NCBI GenBank assembly: GCA_032122355.1
Contig: JAUMCS010000079.1
Span: 1-60,786 of the forward strand
Direction of reading: 5' to 3'
Length of the DNA stretch: 60,786 bases
From: RFTU01 sp032122355
GTDB lineage: Bacteria > Pseudomonadota > Gammaproteobacteria > Burkholderiales > Burkholderiaceae_C
The position numbers and the translations under genes are program-made. The notes beneath the pieces were generated by a model, which worked only from the letters and a program-made list of their open reading frames with translations, did not search any database and was not told where the DNA came from. Below, in pieces: positions 18,220 to 26,833 of the stretch; the stretch's first letter is position 1; every line of letters begins with the position of its first letter.

Positions 18220-19652
18220 GGCTTAAGCCTTCCACCTGCCCACAACCCTGCGCCAACAAGGATGACACACCAGACGCACAGCATCAGCCACTGTGGCCCA
18301 GCCTCGGCGATACGGATACCCGCTGCGTCGGGTTTAAAATGAAAGCGATCCAGCAGTTGCCAGTGCGCGGCATCCACACGCGTGCGCCTCTCAGCTTCGG
18401 CATCGCCGCTGCGACGAATATCATCGCTATAGGCCAGCTTTTCGGCGTGTACCTTGTTCAGACCCTGCACGAAGGCATAACGTAGATCTTCTGCTTCATG
18501 CAAAAAGCGGTGGTGATGTCTGAGATCAGTGCCGGCCAGGGCGCGCGAAGCCTCGGCCACTGCGAGCAACGGAGTGAACCATCCGTGACTGGCCAGCACA
18601 GCCGCCTGCCGAGTTTCTGTTGCCATTTGGGCGCGAGCGTAGCGATTCAGCGCCTCGGTAAGCTTTTGCTCGCTGTACTGTGCCACGATGCCGCGAAGAT
18701 TCAAGGGCAGGTCTTCGACACGCTGCACGCCATGCTTGGATAGCAGATCAGCACGTAGCTGGGCAAAGGCCGGATCATTGGCGTTATGGCCATCGCCCAG
18801 CTTGCGCAGTTCGGAAAGCATCATGAGGTCAGTCTCGAGCTTGCTAACCGTCGGCATAGCGTTCGATGCCCAACTGACCGCCATGGCAGGTATTACTAGG
18901 TTTAGTACGATCCAAAGGGTTGCCAAGGTCGCCAGCACAGCCGAGCGACGGCGCAGAAGTGCAGATGTCAGCAAAGCCAGCGCAACCCATATGACTAAGT
19001 ACAGCAAATATGCGCTGAATAAGGCCCCAGCAGCCAGCGCCTGCTCACCCATATGGACCGCCAGAACCGTACTGACGGCCAGCGGCACCAGCAGCACCAT
19101 CATAAATGACAACAGCGCCAGCGCCTTACCCGCCAGCAACAAACGGCCCGGCGTGCCCTGTGCGAGGAGGGTTGCGAGTGTTGCTGCCTCGCGTTCGCGC
19201 GCTATCAGGCCATGCCCCAGCAAAATCACCAGCAAGGGCGCAAACAGCTGGTAGACCATCGCCGGACTCAACCAGCTGAAGCCACCAAGATCAGCACTGG
19301 CACCGGTCGCAGCGAACATGGCCGTGTTCTGCCGATGGCCTTCGAGAAATATAGACTGACCTGTGACCATATCCAGCCCAGGGTCGAATAGAGCCAGTGG
19401 TAGCGGCGTACGAAAAACGTAGTGCCCGTAGTGCACCATGCGGTGCGGATGTCGGGCAGGTTGCGAGAGGAAAGATGCTTCAGCCTCGGCTTGATGATGC
19501 ATGCGATCGGATGCTTGGCCTTGCATGCGCAGGGTAGTCAGCACCGTGGTCGCCACCAGTAATCCGACTAACAGCACGGCCGCACTCCCTGCCAGGCGTG
19601 AACGAAGCCAGTAGCGCCATTCGGCGCCGGCAATAATGAGTAGGTCTTTCAC
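18216..19652 (-). CDS. ABC-2 type permease subunit (DUF3526-like), first of pair
   Basis: 478 residues with the same architecture as the downstream permease: one N-terminal membrane helix (GSAAVLLVGLLVATTVLT), a large loop, then membrane segments including YQLFAPLLVILLGHGLIARERE, a further bundle, and a last helix near the C-terminus (WLMLCVWCVILVGAGLWAGG). The AREREAAT segment after the second helix is typical of ABC-2 permeases. Overlaps the ATPase gene by four bases. With the ATPase and second permease it makes a complete exporter or membrane-protein extraction machine of unknown substrate. Confidence 0.78.
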   Translation of the reverse strand: MKDLLIIAGAEWRYWLRSRLAGSAAVLLVGLLVATTVLTTLRMQGQASDRMHHQAEAEASFLSQPARHPHRMVHYGHYVFRTPLPLALFDPGLDMVTGQSIFLEGHRQNTAMFAATGASADLGGFSWLSPAMVYQLFAPLLVILLGHGLIAREREAATLATLLAQGTPGRLLLAGKALALLSFMMVLLVPLAVSTVLAVHMGEQALAAGALFSAYLLYLVIWVALALLTSALLRRRSAVLATLATLWIVLNLVIPAMAVSWASNAMPTVSKLETDLMMLSELRKLGDGHNANDPAFAQLRADLLSKHGVQRVEDLPLNLRGIVAQYSEQKLTEALNRYARAQMATETRQAAVLASHGWFTPLLAVAEASRALAGTDLRHHHRFLHEAEDLRYAFVQGLNKVHAEKLAYSDDIRRSGDAEAERRTRVDAAHWQLLDRFHFKPDAAGIRIAEAGPQWLMLCVWCVILVGAGLWAGGRLKP

Positions 19653-20362
19653 GCGACCGCCTTGGCCGAGAAGGCCCTGTGCACGGTTTCGGTGTCGATA
19701 CGCCCATCAGTGGGTGCTGCGAACTGATCCACGAGGTGCCCGCCACGAAGAAGCCCGATGCGGTCGGCGACCTGGCAGGCACCATACACGTCATGCGTGA
19801 CCATCAGGATGGTCTTGCCGGCATCCGCCAGCCCGCGTACCAAGTGGTGGAATTCATCAATGGCGGCGGGGTCCAATCCAGACGTCGGCTCGTCAAGTAG
19901 CAGGATATCGGTATCTCGCAGAATGGCCAGCGCGATGGCCACTTTCTGCCGCATACCTTTGGAGTAAGTGCGTAACTTGAGGCCGCGCGCTGCAACAGAC
20001 AACGACACACGATCCAGTGCCGTGTTGATGTCGGCGACACTGCTTCGCACCCCCGCTAGCTGCAAAAAGTAGTGCAGGTTTTCGCGGGCATCTAGGTGTT
20101 CATACAATGATGCTGCCTCAGGCAGATAGGTCATTGCTCGGCGGGCAGCCGCCACGTCAATACACACATCGATGCTATTAACGAGCACCCGACCGCTGGC
20201 GGCGGGTACAAAACCCAGAAAGGTGGACAACGTCGTTGACTTACCCGCACCGTTACCGCCCAGCAAGCCGTAAACCTCGCCGCGGGCCACCGCAAAGCTC
20301 ACCCCGGACAGGACCTCTTTGCCACCGCGCAGCACGCGCAGATTCTCAGCTTGTAATCTCAT
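19649..20362 (-). CDS. ABC transporter ATP-binding protein
   Basis: 237 residues from the ATG at 20362 (MRLQAENLRVL), which lies 13 bases after the receptor stop; a longer frame to 20482 would overlap the receptor gene and is rejected. Motifs: Walker A LLGGNGAGKST, signature YSKGMRQKV, Walker B ILLLDEPTSGLDP, switch His in MVTHDV. The sequence is of the ABC-2/CcmA-like exporter class. Translationally coupled to the permease that follows (four-base overlap). Base composition looks more GC-rich than the polysaccharide genes upstream. Confidence 0.92.
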   Translation of the reverse strand: MRLQAENLRVLRGGKEVLSGVSFAVARGEVYGLLGGNGAGKSTTLSTFLGFVPAASGRVLVNSIDVCIDVAAARRAMTYLPEAASLYEHLDARENLHYFLQLAGVRSSVADINTALDRVSLSVAARGLKLRTYSKGMRQKVAIALAILRDTDILLLDEPTSGLDPAAIDEFHHLVRGLADAGKTILMVTHDVYGACQVADRIGLLRGGHLVDQFAAPTDGRIDTETVHRAFSAKAVA

Positions 20363-20375
20363 CAAGGTCACCACT

Positions 20376-22502
20376 TCAGAACTTGTATTCTGCCGACAGC
20401 CTTGCGCTGCGCGGTGTGCCGGGCTGCACCCACAGATTCGAGAACGAGTTGGTGTAGTAGGTCTCGTTAAACAGGTTATCAACAGAGAGGCGCAAGGTCG
20501 TTGACTTCTTCACATCATAGGCCGCAAATGCCCGCGCCACGGTATAGGCCGGCAGTTTGAAATTAGTGGTGAACTCGCCCGAACGTTGCCCCACATAGAC
20601 AAGGCCGCCACCAAACTGCAAGCCACACCCAGCTATAGCCATGGACTTCACCAGTTGCAGACTAAGGCTATGCTTAGGCACGTTGAGCAACTGCGTGCCA
20701 GCAGGCACCAGTACGCCGAAGTTGGCATCGTTAAAGGCATTGGAGGTCTTGGCGTCTACATAGGCGTAAGAAGCCCACAGACTCAAGCGATCCAGGATTT
20801 CACCGTGCAGGTCAATTTCTAGACCCTGGCTGCGAGCCTGCCCGATAGCCATCTGGGTTGTCGCGCTGGCGTCGGCGGCGACGAGGATATTCTTCTGCTT
20901 AACCTGAAACACCGCCACATTGCCATTAATGCCAGCGAACGAAAAATTAGCACCGGTCTCTACGGATGTTGACTGGTTAGGCTCGAAACCATTACCTTGG
21001 GCATCGGCGCCGGATAAGGGCCGGAAGTTCTCACCATACGTAGCATAGAGCGAGAATGCATCCTCTAAACGATAGACAAAACCAAGCTGCGGGCTGACGC
21101 GCGTTTCCTTCTGCTTCGACACCTGGTTATTCAACCGGTTGTTGAGAGTTTGCTTGTAATCGTCGAAACGCGCACCTAAGCGCAGTTGCAGGCGCTTGCT
21201 CAGATTTATCTGGTCTTGTGCGAATACCCCTAAGGATTTCTGCGTCTCTAATTGGTTGGTCAGAGGTGTCTGCGTAGGTAGGGTGTAGCTGCCGTAGACA
21301 GGATTGAAGATGTCGATCGCTTGCTGTTGAGCGGGGGTTGGATTACTAGCCAATGTGGGTGCGCGGGCGCGCAGGAATACCTGATCGTTTCCGAAACGGT
21401 CGGCATCCATACCTAAAATTAAGCTGTGCTGAAGCCCAGCCAACTGAAAACGGCCGTTGATCTCACTGCGGATGACGTGGTAGGTTGCGTCGTAGTCGCG
21501 GAACCGCCGTTGCCGAGTTAGTGTTCGCCCGTCGATCCGTAACTGCTGACGACTACTGCCAAGTTCCGCCTCAGTCGAGAATCCTTCAAGTGAGGTCTTG
21601 CGAGTGGTGAAGCCCACTAGGGCGCTCCAATCCTTGTTGAAGTCGTGCTGAAACTCAAACTGGTGGCCCTGTACGTCAGCCTGCAGCGGGCCATCGCCCG
21701 GCTCACCCAGGAAGCGGCTTTGCGGAATACGGCCCAATTGGCCATTGATGGCCAAGACACCGCGATCGAATGGGATTTCCTGATGGCTGAGTTCTAATTC
21801 ATAGACCAGCCTGCTTTGTGGGCTGATACGCCACGCCAGCGATGGATTCATGCCGTGTTTTTGGGTTTTGACGGTGTCACGGAAGCTACCGGCTTCTTCA
21901 GCGAAGCCGACCAGACGTACAGCGACTGTATCGGATAGGGGAGTTGTCCAGTCGGCATCGGTTCGGTAGGTCTCGAAACTTCCAGCAGAGACGCGAAACT
22001 CACCGCCTTTCATGAAAGTTGGTCGCTTGGTCACAAGGTTGACCGTGCCACCAGGCTCGCCGCGCCCAAACAGAGCCGCACGCGGGCCCTTGAGCACCTC
22101 GACAGATTCAATGCCCGACAAGTCACGCGGCCCACCGAAGCCCCGGCCGGCATTGAAACCGTTCACAAGATAGTTACTTGGCAGATTCTCATCACCCACG
22201 AAACCACGCAGGGCGAAAGCATTCCATAGCCCCCCAAAGTTATTCTGTCGGGCCACTGAAGCCGACAGGTCTAGGGCTTGGGTAAGGTCGACCGCTCCGG
22301 ATGCGCGCAGTGTTTCCGCATCCAAGGACTGTTCAGCCTGCGGTGTTTCTAGACGATTAAAGTCACCCTGGTACGCCTGACGCGTACCCGTGATGGTAAC
22401 GGCTTCAGTGCCTGTGCTCGGGTCGGCATCTTGGGCGAAGGATGAATGGGCCATTGGGACTGCTGAGCAAAGCAGCAACGTGGCTCGTATGATCGGCTTC
22501 AT
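20376..22502 (-). CDS. TonB-dependent siderophore-type outer-membrane receptor
   Basis: 708 residues. Signal peptide through about residue 23 (HSSFAQ), a TonB-box-like EAVTITGTR stretch, then the plug domain (ALRGFVGDENLPSNYLVNGF; GIESVEVLKGPRAALFGRGEPGGTVNLVTKRP), then a 22-strand-type barrel ending in the aromatic motif ARLSAEYKF. The plug sequence is of the ferrichrome/ferric-siderophore type. It heads an operon with an ABC exporter, and a Fur-like box lies about 80-98 bases upstream. A TonB-like protein at 48150 could energise it. Ligand unknown. Confidence 0.9.
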   Translation of the reverse strand: MKPIIRATLLLCSAVPMAHSSFAQDADPSTGTEAVTITGTRQAYQGDFNRLETPQAEQSLDAETLRASGAVDLTQALDLSASVARQNNFGGLWNAFALRGFVGDENLPSNYLVNGFNAGRGFGGPRDLSGIESVEVLKGPRAALFGRGEPGGTVNLVTKRPTFMKGGEFRVSAGSFETYRTDADWTTPLSDTVAVRLVGFAEEAGSFRDTVKTQKHGMNPSLAWRISPQSRLVYELELSHQEIPFDRGVLAINGQLGRIPQSRFLGEPGDGPLQADVQGHQFEFQHDFNKDWSALVGFTTRKTSLEGFSTEAELGSSRQQLRIDGRTLTRQRRFRDYDATYHVIRSEINGRFQLAGLQHSLILGMDADRFGNDQVFLRARAPTLASNPTPAQQQAIDIFNPVYGSYTLPTQTPLTNQLETQKSLGVFAQDQINLSKRLQLRLGARFDDYKQTLNNRLNNQVSKQKETRVSPQLGFVYRLEDAFSLYATYGENFRPLSGADAQGNGFEPNQSTSVETGANFSFAGINGNVAVFQVKQKNILVAADASATTQMAIGQARSQGLEIDLHGEILDRLSLWASYAYVDAKTSNAFNDANFGVLVPAGTQLLNVPKHSLSLQLVKSMAIAGCGLQFGGGLVYVGQRSGEFTTNFKLPAYTVARAFAAYDVKKSTTLRLSVDNLFNETYYTNSFSNLWVQPGTPRSARLSAEYKF

Positions 22503-22581
22503 GTTAGGGACCTTGGTAAATCGGTAGTAGTTGGAAACAAATCAACATAAGTGCACAGGCTCTTGCGCGCTTATGCTAATA

Positions 22582-22600
22582 GAAATTCATTATCATTATA
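22582..22600 (-). promoter_or_regulatory. Fur-like box upstream of the TonB-dependent receptor
   Basis: Minus-strand sequence TATAATGATAATGAATTTC matches the 19-bp Fur consensus GATAATGATAATCATTATC at 15 positions. It lies 80-98 bases upstream of the receptor ATG within a 180-base AT-rich intergenic stretch. Iron repression of the receptor and its ABC genes is inferred. Confidence 0.7.
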
Positions 22601-22680
22601 AGCAAGTTTCCTCGGTCTCAGCAAACTCTTTAGCACAATCTAAATTTCAAGTTCTACTACCCACATTTTGAAATAGGCCG

Positions 22681-22821
22681 AACCTAACCGTCCAACACAC
22701 CCCTCAAGTACGCCACTAAATCAGGCTGGTTTTCTGTCTTGATAAAATTCGCAGCCCCCCCACCCACACCACCATTTTGATGATGTTGCGAGGCAATCTG
22801 ATTCAAAGTTCGCACCAAATC
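22681..22821 (-). repeat. Direct repeat copy B (3' end of intact glycosyltransferase gene)
   Basis: Counterpart of 16755-16895, 116 of 141 bases identical in ungapped alignment. This copy contains the authentic stop (TAG at 22684-22686) of the Alg13-like gene and sits at the right boundary of the receptor/ABC cassette. Confidence 0.85.
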
Positions 22822-23217
22822 CAACTCATTTTTAGCAATGGTGATACCACTATGCTGAACCAGCCAACGCGCCGTACCTAGCTGGTGATCATTGCGGGTT
22901 TCGCGCCATTGCGCTAAGCGCGGCAATAGCAGCATCGGGCGCGCATACTCTAGCGCTGTGAGTACCAAACCCATACCGACATGGCCTACAATAATATCTG
23001 CTTGCTGGCACTGCATTCGAAAGTCATGCTCCAATAAAAATGCGTGCGACCTCCAGCTATCCACTTCAGCCAATGAAAGCTCGGTGTGCCCCACTTGCGC
23101 ATCGACTTGCCAAGCACCTTTGCCTTGGGGCCATTGAACAAACCATTGGTAAACCGCAGCCACCAAGCGATCAAAAGGCATTTGCGACCCCACCGCTAAA
23201 AAAATGCGACCTACCAT
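22684..23217 (-). CDS. Alg13-like glycosyltransferase subunit (GT28 C-terminal domain)
   Basis: 177 residues from the ATG at 23217, which overlaps the preceding gene's stop by seven bases; the longer frame to 23277 is unlikely. It starts MVGRIFLAVGSQMPFDRLV and contains the nucleotide-sugar-binding region ADIIVGHVGMGLVLTALEYARPMLLLPRL and NDHQLGTARWL, typical of the GT28/MurG-like donor-binding domain. It would act with the membrane-anchoring Alg14-like partner encoded just upstream to transfer a sugar to a lipid-linked acceptor. Last gene of the polysaccharide operon. A diverged copy of its 3' end is found at 16743-16935. Confidence 0.85.
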   Translation of the reverse strand: MVGRIFLAVGSQMPFDRLVAAVYQWFVQWPQGKGAWQVDAQVGHTELSLAEVDSWRSHAFLLEHDFRMQCQQADIIVGHVGMGLVLTALEYARPMLLLPRLAQWRETRNDHQLGTARWLVQHSGITIAKNELDLVRTLNQIASQHHQNGGVGGGAANFIKTENQPDLVAYLRGVLDG

Positions 23218-23681
23218 ACTGAGCCTTTGTACACGGGCCCACCCACTTTGGCCAAATGCGGCCATTGAGTAAGGCATTCATGCGCCAAGTACATGGCCAG
23301 GCGCCCTGCTCCTGATAATCTATCAACGTTGGCGAGGCTATCAATCCAAATGGTGTGCGCCCCACTTACCCTACCCCATAAAATGGCCAGCAGGCCGGGT
23401 GCAGCGCCTGTTGTCATGATCACCTTGGGGCGCTCATGCCACACAATGCCTGCTAATTGCCACGCCAACACCAACAATGCCCAGCGATCCCAACGGGTGG
23501 CATCACGCAGCACATAGTGGCGCAGCGGGCGCATACCCGCCTCAAGCCCATGCTCAGGGGGAGCTACGGATGCATAAACAAAGCGCAAACCACGCCACGC
23601 CAGGGCCAATCGGCGCAACTGTACCCAATGCCCACCACCCGATGCCACGGCTAATAAATCGATTCTGGTTTGTCGGCTCAT
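23211..23681 (-). CDS. Alg14-like glycosyltransferase membrane-anchor subunit
   Basis: 156 residues from the ATG at 23681 (MSRQTRIDLLAVASGGGHW), giving an ATGA overlap with the asparagine-synthase-like gene; the frame from 23729 is longer but less likely. LLAVASGGGHWVQLRRL and VIMTTGAAPGLLAILWGR match Alg14/EpsE/Cps14F-type proteins, which recruit the catalytic Alg13-like partner to the membrane. Encoded immediately before that partner. Confidence 0.85.
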   Translation of the reverse strand: MSRQTRIDLLAVASGGGHWVQLRRLALAWRGLRFVYASVAPPEHGLEAGMRPLRHYVLRDATRWDRWALLVLAWQLAGIVWHERPKVIMTTGAAPGLLAILWGRVSGAHTIWIDSLANVDRLSGAGRLAMYLAHECLTQWPHLAKVGGPVYKGSVW

Positions 23682-25648
23682 GCGGGCCTCCATCGTTGCA
23701 TCCACAGTTCTAATTGAATCAATGCCCATAAACGATCAGCTAAACCCACCGCGCCATTTTGCTGGGCTGACCAAGTTTGCATCACTTCATTTCGGCTGGG
23801 AATGCCGTATAAGGCCGTATGGCCCCAATCCCGATTGCACCAACTTTCCAGCAAATCACGCGCTCGTTCACGCAATGCACCACGCAACCAAGCATCCAGG
23901 GGCACACTGAATCCGCGCTTAGGGCCATAAACTATATGAGCAGGTAATACCTCACGTAATAATCTGCGCAAAACCAGTTTGGGTGAATCACCCATGGCTT
24001 TGAGCGTAGGGGCCAAGCGCCAGGCCAACTCAATAAGTCGGTGATCTAAAAGCGGGCTTCGCGCCTCAAGAGATGCCCACATACTGGCGCGATCCATTTT
24101 GGTGAGCAAATCACCCGGCAAATAATGGCGCATCTCCCACCACTGCATGGCTTCACTAGGCGATAAACCCAATGGGGCACTCATATCATCTTCGCCCTCA
24201 TTCACCTGAAGTGAAGATGCTGGCCACAAGGCCAGAAAAATTCGCGCTTGCTCTGCGGGATTTTTTTGCCGCAACCATTGGGCTAACTTCTGAACCTTGA
24301 TTCCCAATTGTGTAGGACGATGATTCTCGGGCCATACTTTGCTCAGTGGATTCCAAATGCCCGATGGTGTTTTTTGTAAGCAGGCTGATAACCATAGCCG
24401 CAATGGCAGCGGCAAACGCTGCAAATGCCCCAGCCAGCCTTCGGCTTGCCGATAGCGCATGTATCCGCCAAAAGCTTCATCGCCGCCATCACCTGTAAGC
24501 ACCACCCCCACATGGGATTGCGCTTGAAGCGAAAGGCAAGTGGTAGGAAAAATGGAAGCATCCGCCATAGGCTCATCCAAAATATCAGGAATCTGAGGCA
24601 GCATGGCCAATGCATCTTGCCCTGTCATGCGCCATTGCGTGTGCTGAGTACCCAAATGCCGAGCAATCGCCAGCGCTTGGGGCGCTTCATCATAGTCTTG
24701 GTCATCAAAACCCATTGAAAATGTACGCACCGTTCCTCCCTGATTCGTGCCAACCGCTTGCATAGCCGCCACCACGAGGGCTGAATCGACCCCACCAGAT
24801 AAGAATGCACCCACCGCCACATCCGCTTGTATGCGCTGCCGAACGGCGCTGAACAACAGTGGGCGCAAATTCTCACAGGCCTCTGACAAACTCGTGATGC
24901 GATGGTTCATGCCTTGAGCCGCCACCTCACCCAAATGCCAATAGCGCTGAGTTTGAATGGGCCTCGGTATGCCATCACGCATGGCCCACTGCTGAATTTG
25001 ACCAGGCTCAAGGGTATGAATATTTGCTAATAAACTTTGATTTGCCAGCACAAATCCCAGATGCAAATACTGCCCGATTCGATCGGGATTCAGCTGGGGC
25101 TGCAATTCCGGCACCATCCATAATGCGCGCGGCTGCGATGCAAAGGCCAAACCCCATGAACCACTAGCCCAATAAAGGGGTTTCTTCCCCATGCGATCTC
25201 GTGTCAAGTATAGGATTTGCTGATCCGCATTCCACCATGCGATGGCAAACATCCCTAGCGCCTGTTTACACGCTGTTTCTACACCCCAATATTGAAGCAT
25301 CTGCAATAGCACGGCAGTATCGCTAAAGGGTGCAGCACCTCGATCGGTGATGGGTTTGATGCCCTCGAGTGATAATCGGGCGCGCAATTCGCGATAGTTG
25401 TATATTTCTCCATTGAATACCAAAGCCGATCGTTGAAGCGCGTCCTGCATGGGTTGAGCCGCTGCAGGTGATACATCTTGAATGGCTAAACGCCGGTGTG
25501 CTAAGGCGAGCCCTACCCGTTCGTTTGTCCATACGCCCTCGCCATCGGGCCCACGCCGCGCTAAGCTTTGCACCATACGCTGCGCCAATGCCGCCACATC
25601 TTCTATAGGCTGGCCTTGCGCGCGCCATATTCCAGCTATACCACACAT
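23678..25648 (-). CDS. asnB: Asparagine synthase-type glutamine amidotransferase
   Basis: 656 residues. N-terminal class II glutaminase domain with catalytic Cys2 (MCGIAGIWRAQG) and the ALVFNGEIYNYRELR region; C-terminal ATP-pyrophosphatase domain with PP-loop FLSGGVDSALV and VVLTGDGGDEAFGGYMRYR. Homologues in exosortase-associated polysaccharide loci are thought to amidate sugar uronates or other carboxylates rather than make asparagine; that role is inferred from context. Three bases from the upstream GT4 gene and overlapping the downstream Alg14-like gene by four. Confidence 0.9.
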   Translation of the reverse strand: MCGIAGIWRAQGQPIEDVAALAQRMVQSLARRGPDGEGVWTNERVGLALAHRRLAIQDVSPAAAQPMQDALQRSALVFNGEIYNYRELRARLSLEGIKPITDRGAAPFSDTAVLLQMLQYWGVETACKQALGMFAIAWWNADQQILYLTRDRMGKKPLYWASGSWGLAFASQPRALWMVPELQPQLNPDRIGQYLHLGFVLANQSLLANIHTLEPGQIQQWAMRDGIPRPIQTQRYWHLGEVAAQGMNHRITSLSEACENLRPLLFSAVRQRIQADVAVGAFLSGGVDSALVVAAMQAVGTNQGGTVRTFSMGFDDQDYDEAPQALAIARHLGTQHTQWRMTGQDALAMLPQIPDILDEPMADASIFPTTCLSLQAQSHVGVVLTGDGGDEAFGGYMRYRQAEGWLGHLQRLPLPLRLWLSACLQKTPSGIWNPLSKVWPENHRPTQLGIKVQKLAQWLRQKNPAEQARIFLALWPASSLQVNEGEDDMSAPLGLSPSEAMQWWEMRHYLPGDLLTKMDRASMWASLEARSPLLDHRLIELAWRLAPTLKAMGDSPKLVLRRLLREVLPAHIVYGPKRGFSVPLDAWLRGALRERARDLLESWCNRDWGHTALYGIPSRNEVMQTWSAQQNGAVGLADRLWALIQLELWMQRWRPA

Positions 25649-25651
25649 AGC

Positions 25652-26821
25652 TTAGCGCCTTAGCCCTAATAGTTCATACAAAGCACCCAGTTGCTCGACT
25701 ATTTTGGGGGCAGCATACAGGGCTTGAGCAACAGCGTGCCCTCGCCTACCCATTTGCTGAGCTTGTCGGGGGTTACGCAATAGGTAAGCGAGTAATCGAT
25801 GGAGTGCAGCCCTATCACCAGCCACATAAGTAAGCCCCCCACCCTGCGCTAACATATCCGGTATACCCCCTACGGCTGTAGCAACAACAGGTATACCCAT
25901 GGCCATGGCTTCTAAAATCGCCATGGGCATTCCTTCCGCTAACGAAGGAAGCACCAAAGCATAAGCCTGACGCAACCACATTTGCTTAGCCTCACCACTG
26001 ACCCAGCCAGGTAAAATCACTCGGTCAGCAATCCCCAGCGTTTTGGCGCGGTCTCGAATATACGAATACTCACCATCACCCGCCAATACCAGCTGTACAT
26101 CGGGGAAGGAATATCGCAAAGTAGCTACTGTTTCCAACAGTTCATCAATGCCTTTTTCAAGCCAAAGCCTCCCCATGAAGAGTAAGGTTTTAGGTGTATC
26201 ACCAAGGAATTGAAACACTGCTTCATGGGGCATAGAAATAGGTATTGGAACCGGATTGGGCAATACGGTAGTGGCCGCTTGGGGCTCGATTTGCGCTATT
26301 GCTCTGGCCCAGTAAGGAGTGAGCACAATCACAGAGGTACAACTTTTTAGCGTTTGTCTAACCGCATATTGCGCAATCCCATTCAAGCCCTCGTACCATT
26401 GAATGAATGAGCCATCATGAATATGCAGCAACGTAGATTTTCGGTACAAGCCTGCACATTGCAGCATGAATGATTTGCGCCAAAAGCTGCCTCTGGCGGC
26501 GCTGTGCGCATGAACCGCCTGTACTTGCCGTGTTTGTAGGGCCCACCATAGTAGCCCTAGGGCACGGGCAAAATCATAAATCCTTAGCCATCGCAATGGC
26601 AATCGAAACAGCCAGCGCTGCTTCACACGGTGTACGCGCCAGGTCGGGCAATAAACAATTGGCCATTGATCAGCCAACCCCGCATTTTCATATACCTTGA
26701 GCACAGCGCTCATTCCGCCTGGCGCTTGACTTTCTGGACCCAACATCATGATTTTGGGTCGTGTATGGGCGGTGCGAACACTGGGATTTGTCGTGGCAGT
26801 CATGCATAAATCATTCATCAT
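25652..26821 (-). CDS. Family 4 glycosyltransferase
   Basis: 389 residues; alternative starts at the second Met or at M7 are possible. GT-B fold: N-terminal acceptor domain beginning KIMMLGPESQAPGGMSAVL; C-terminal donor domain with LLFMGRLWLEKGIDEL, VQLVLAGDGEY and the EX7E motif in GMPMAILEAMAMGIPVVAT followed by GGIPDM. Retaining GT4 enzymes use nucleotide-activated sugars on lipid-linked acceptors at the inner membrane face. Within the polysaccharide operon. Confidence 0.9.
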   Translation of the reverse strand: MMNDLCMTATTNPSVRTAHTRPKIMMLGPESQAPGGMSAVLKVYENAGLADQWPIVYCPTWRVHRVKQRWLFRLPLRWLRIYDFARALGLLWWALQTRQVQAVHAHSAARGSFWRKSFMLQCAGLYRKSTLLHIHDGSFIQWYEGLNGIAQYAVRQTLKSCTSVIVLTPYWARAIAQIEPQAATTVLPNPVPIPISMPHEAVFQFLGDTPKTLLFMGRLWLEKGIDELLETVATLRYSFPDVQLVLAGDGEYSYIRDRAKTLGIADRVILPGWVSGEAKQMWLRQAYALVLPSLAEGMPMAILEAMAMGIPVVATAVGGIPDMLAQGGGLTYVAGDRAALHRLLAYLLRNPRQAQQMGRRGHAVAQALYAAPKIVEQLGALYELLGLRR

Positions 26822-26833
26822 GCTCTGCGGCCC

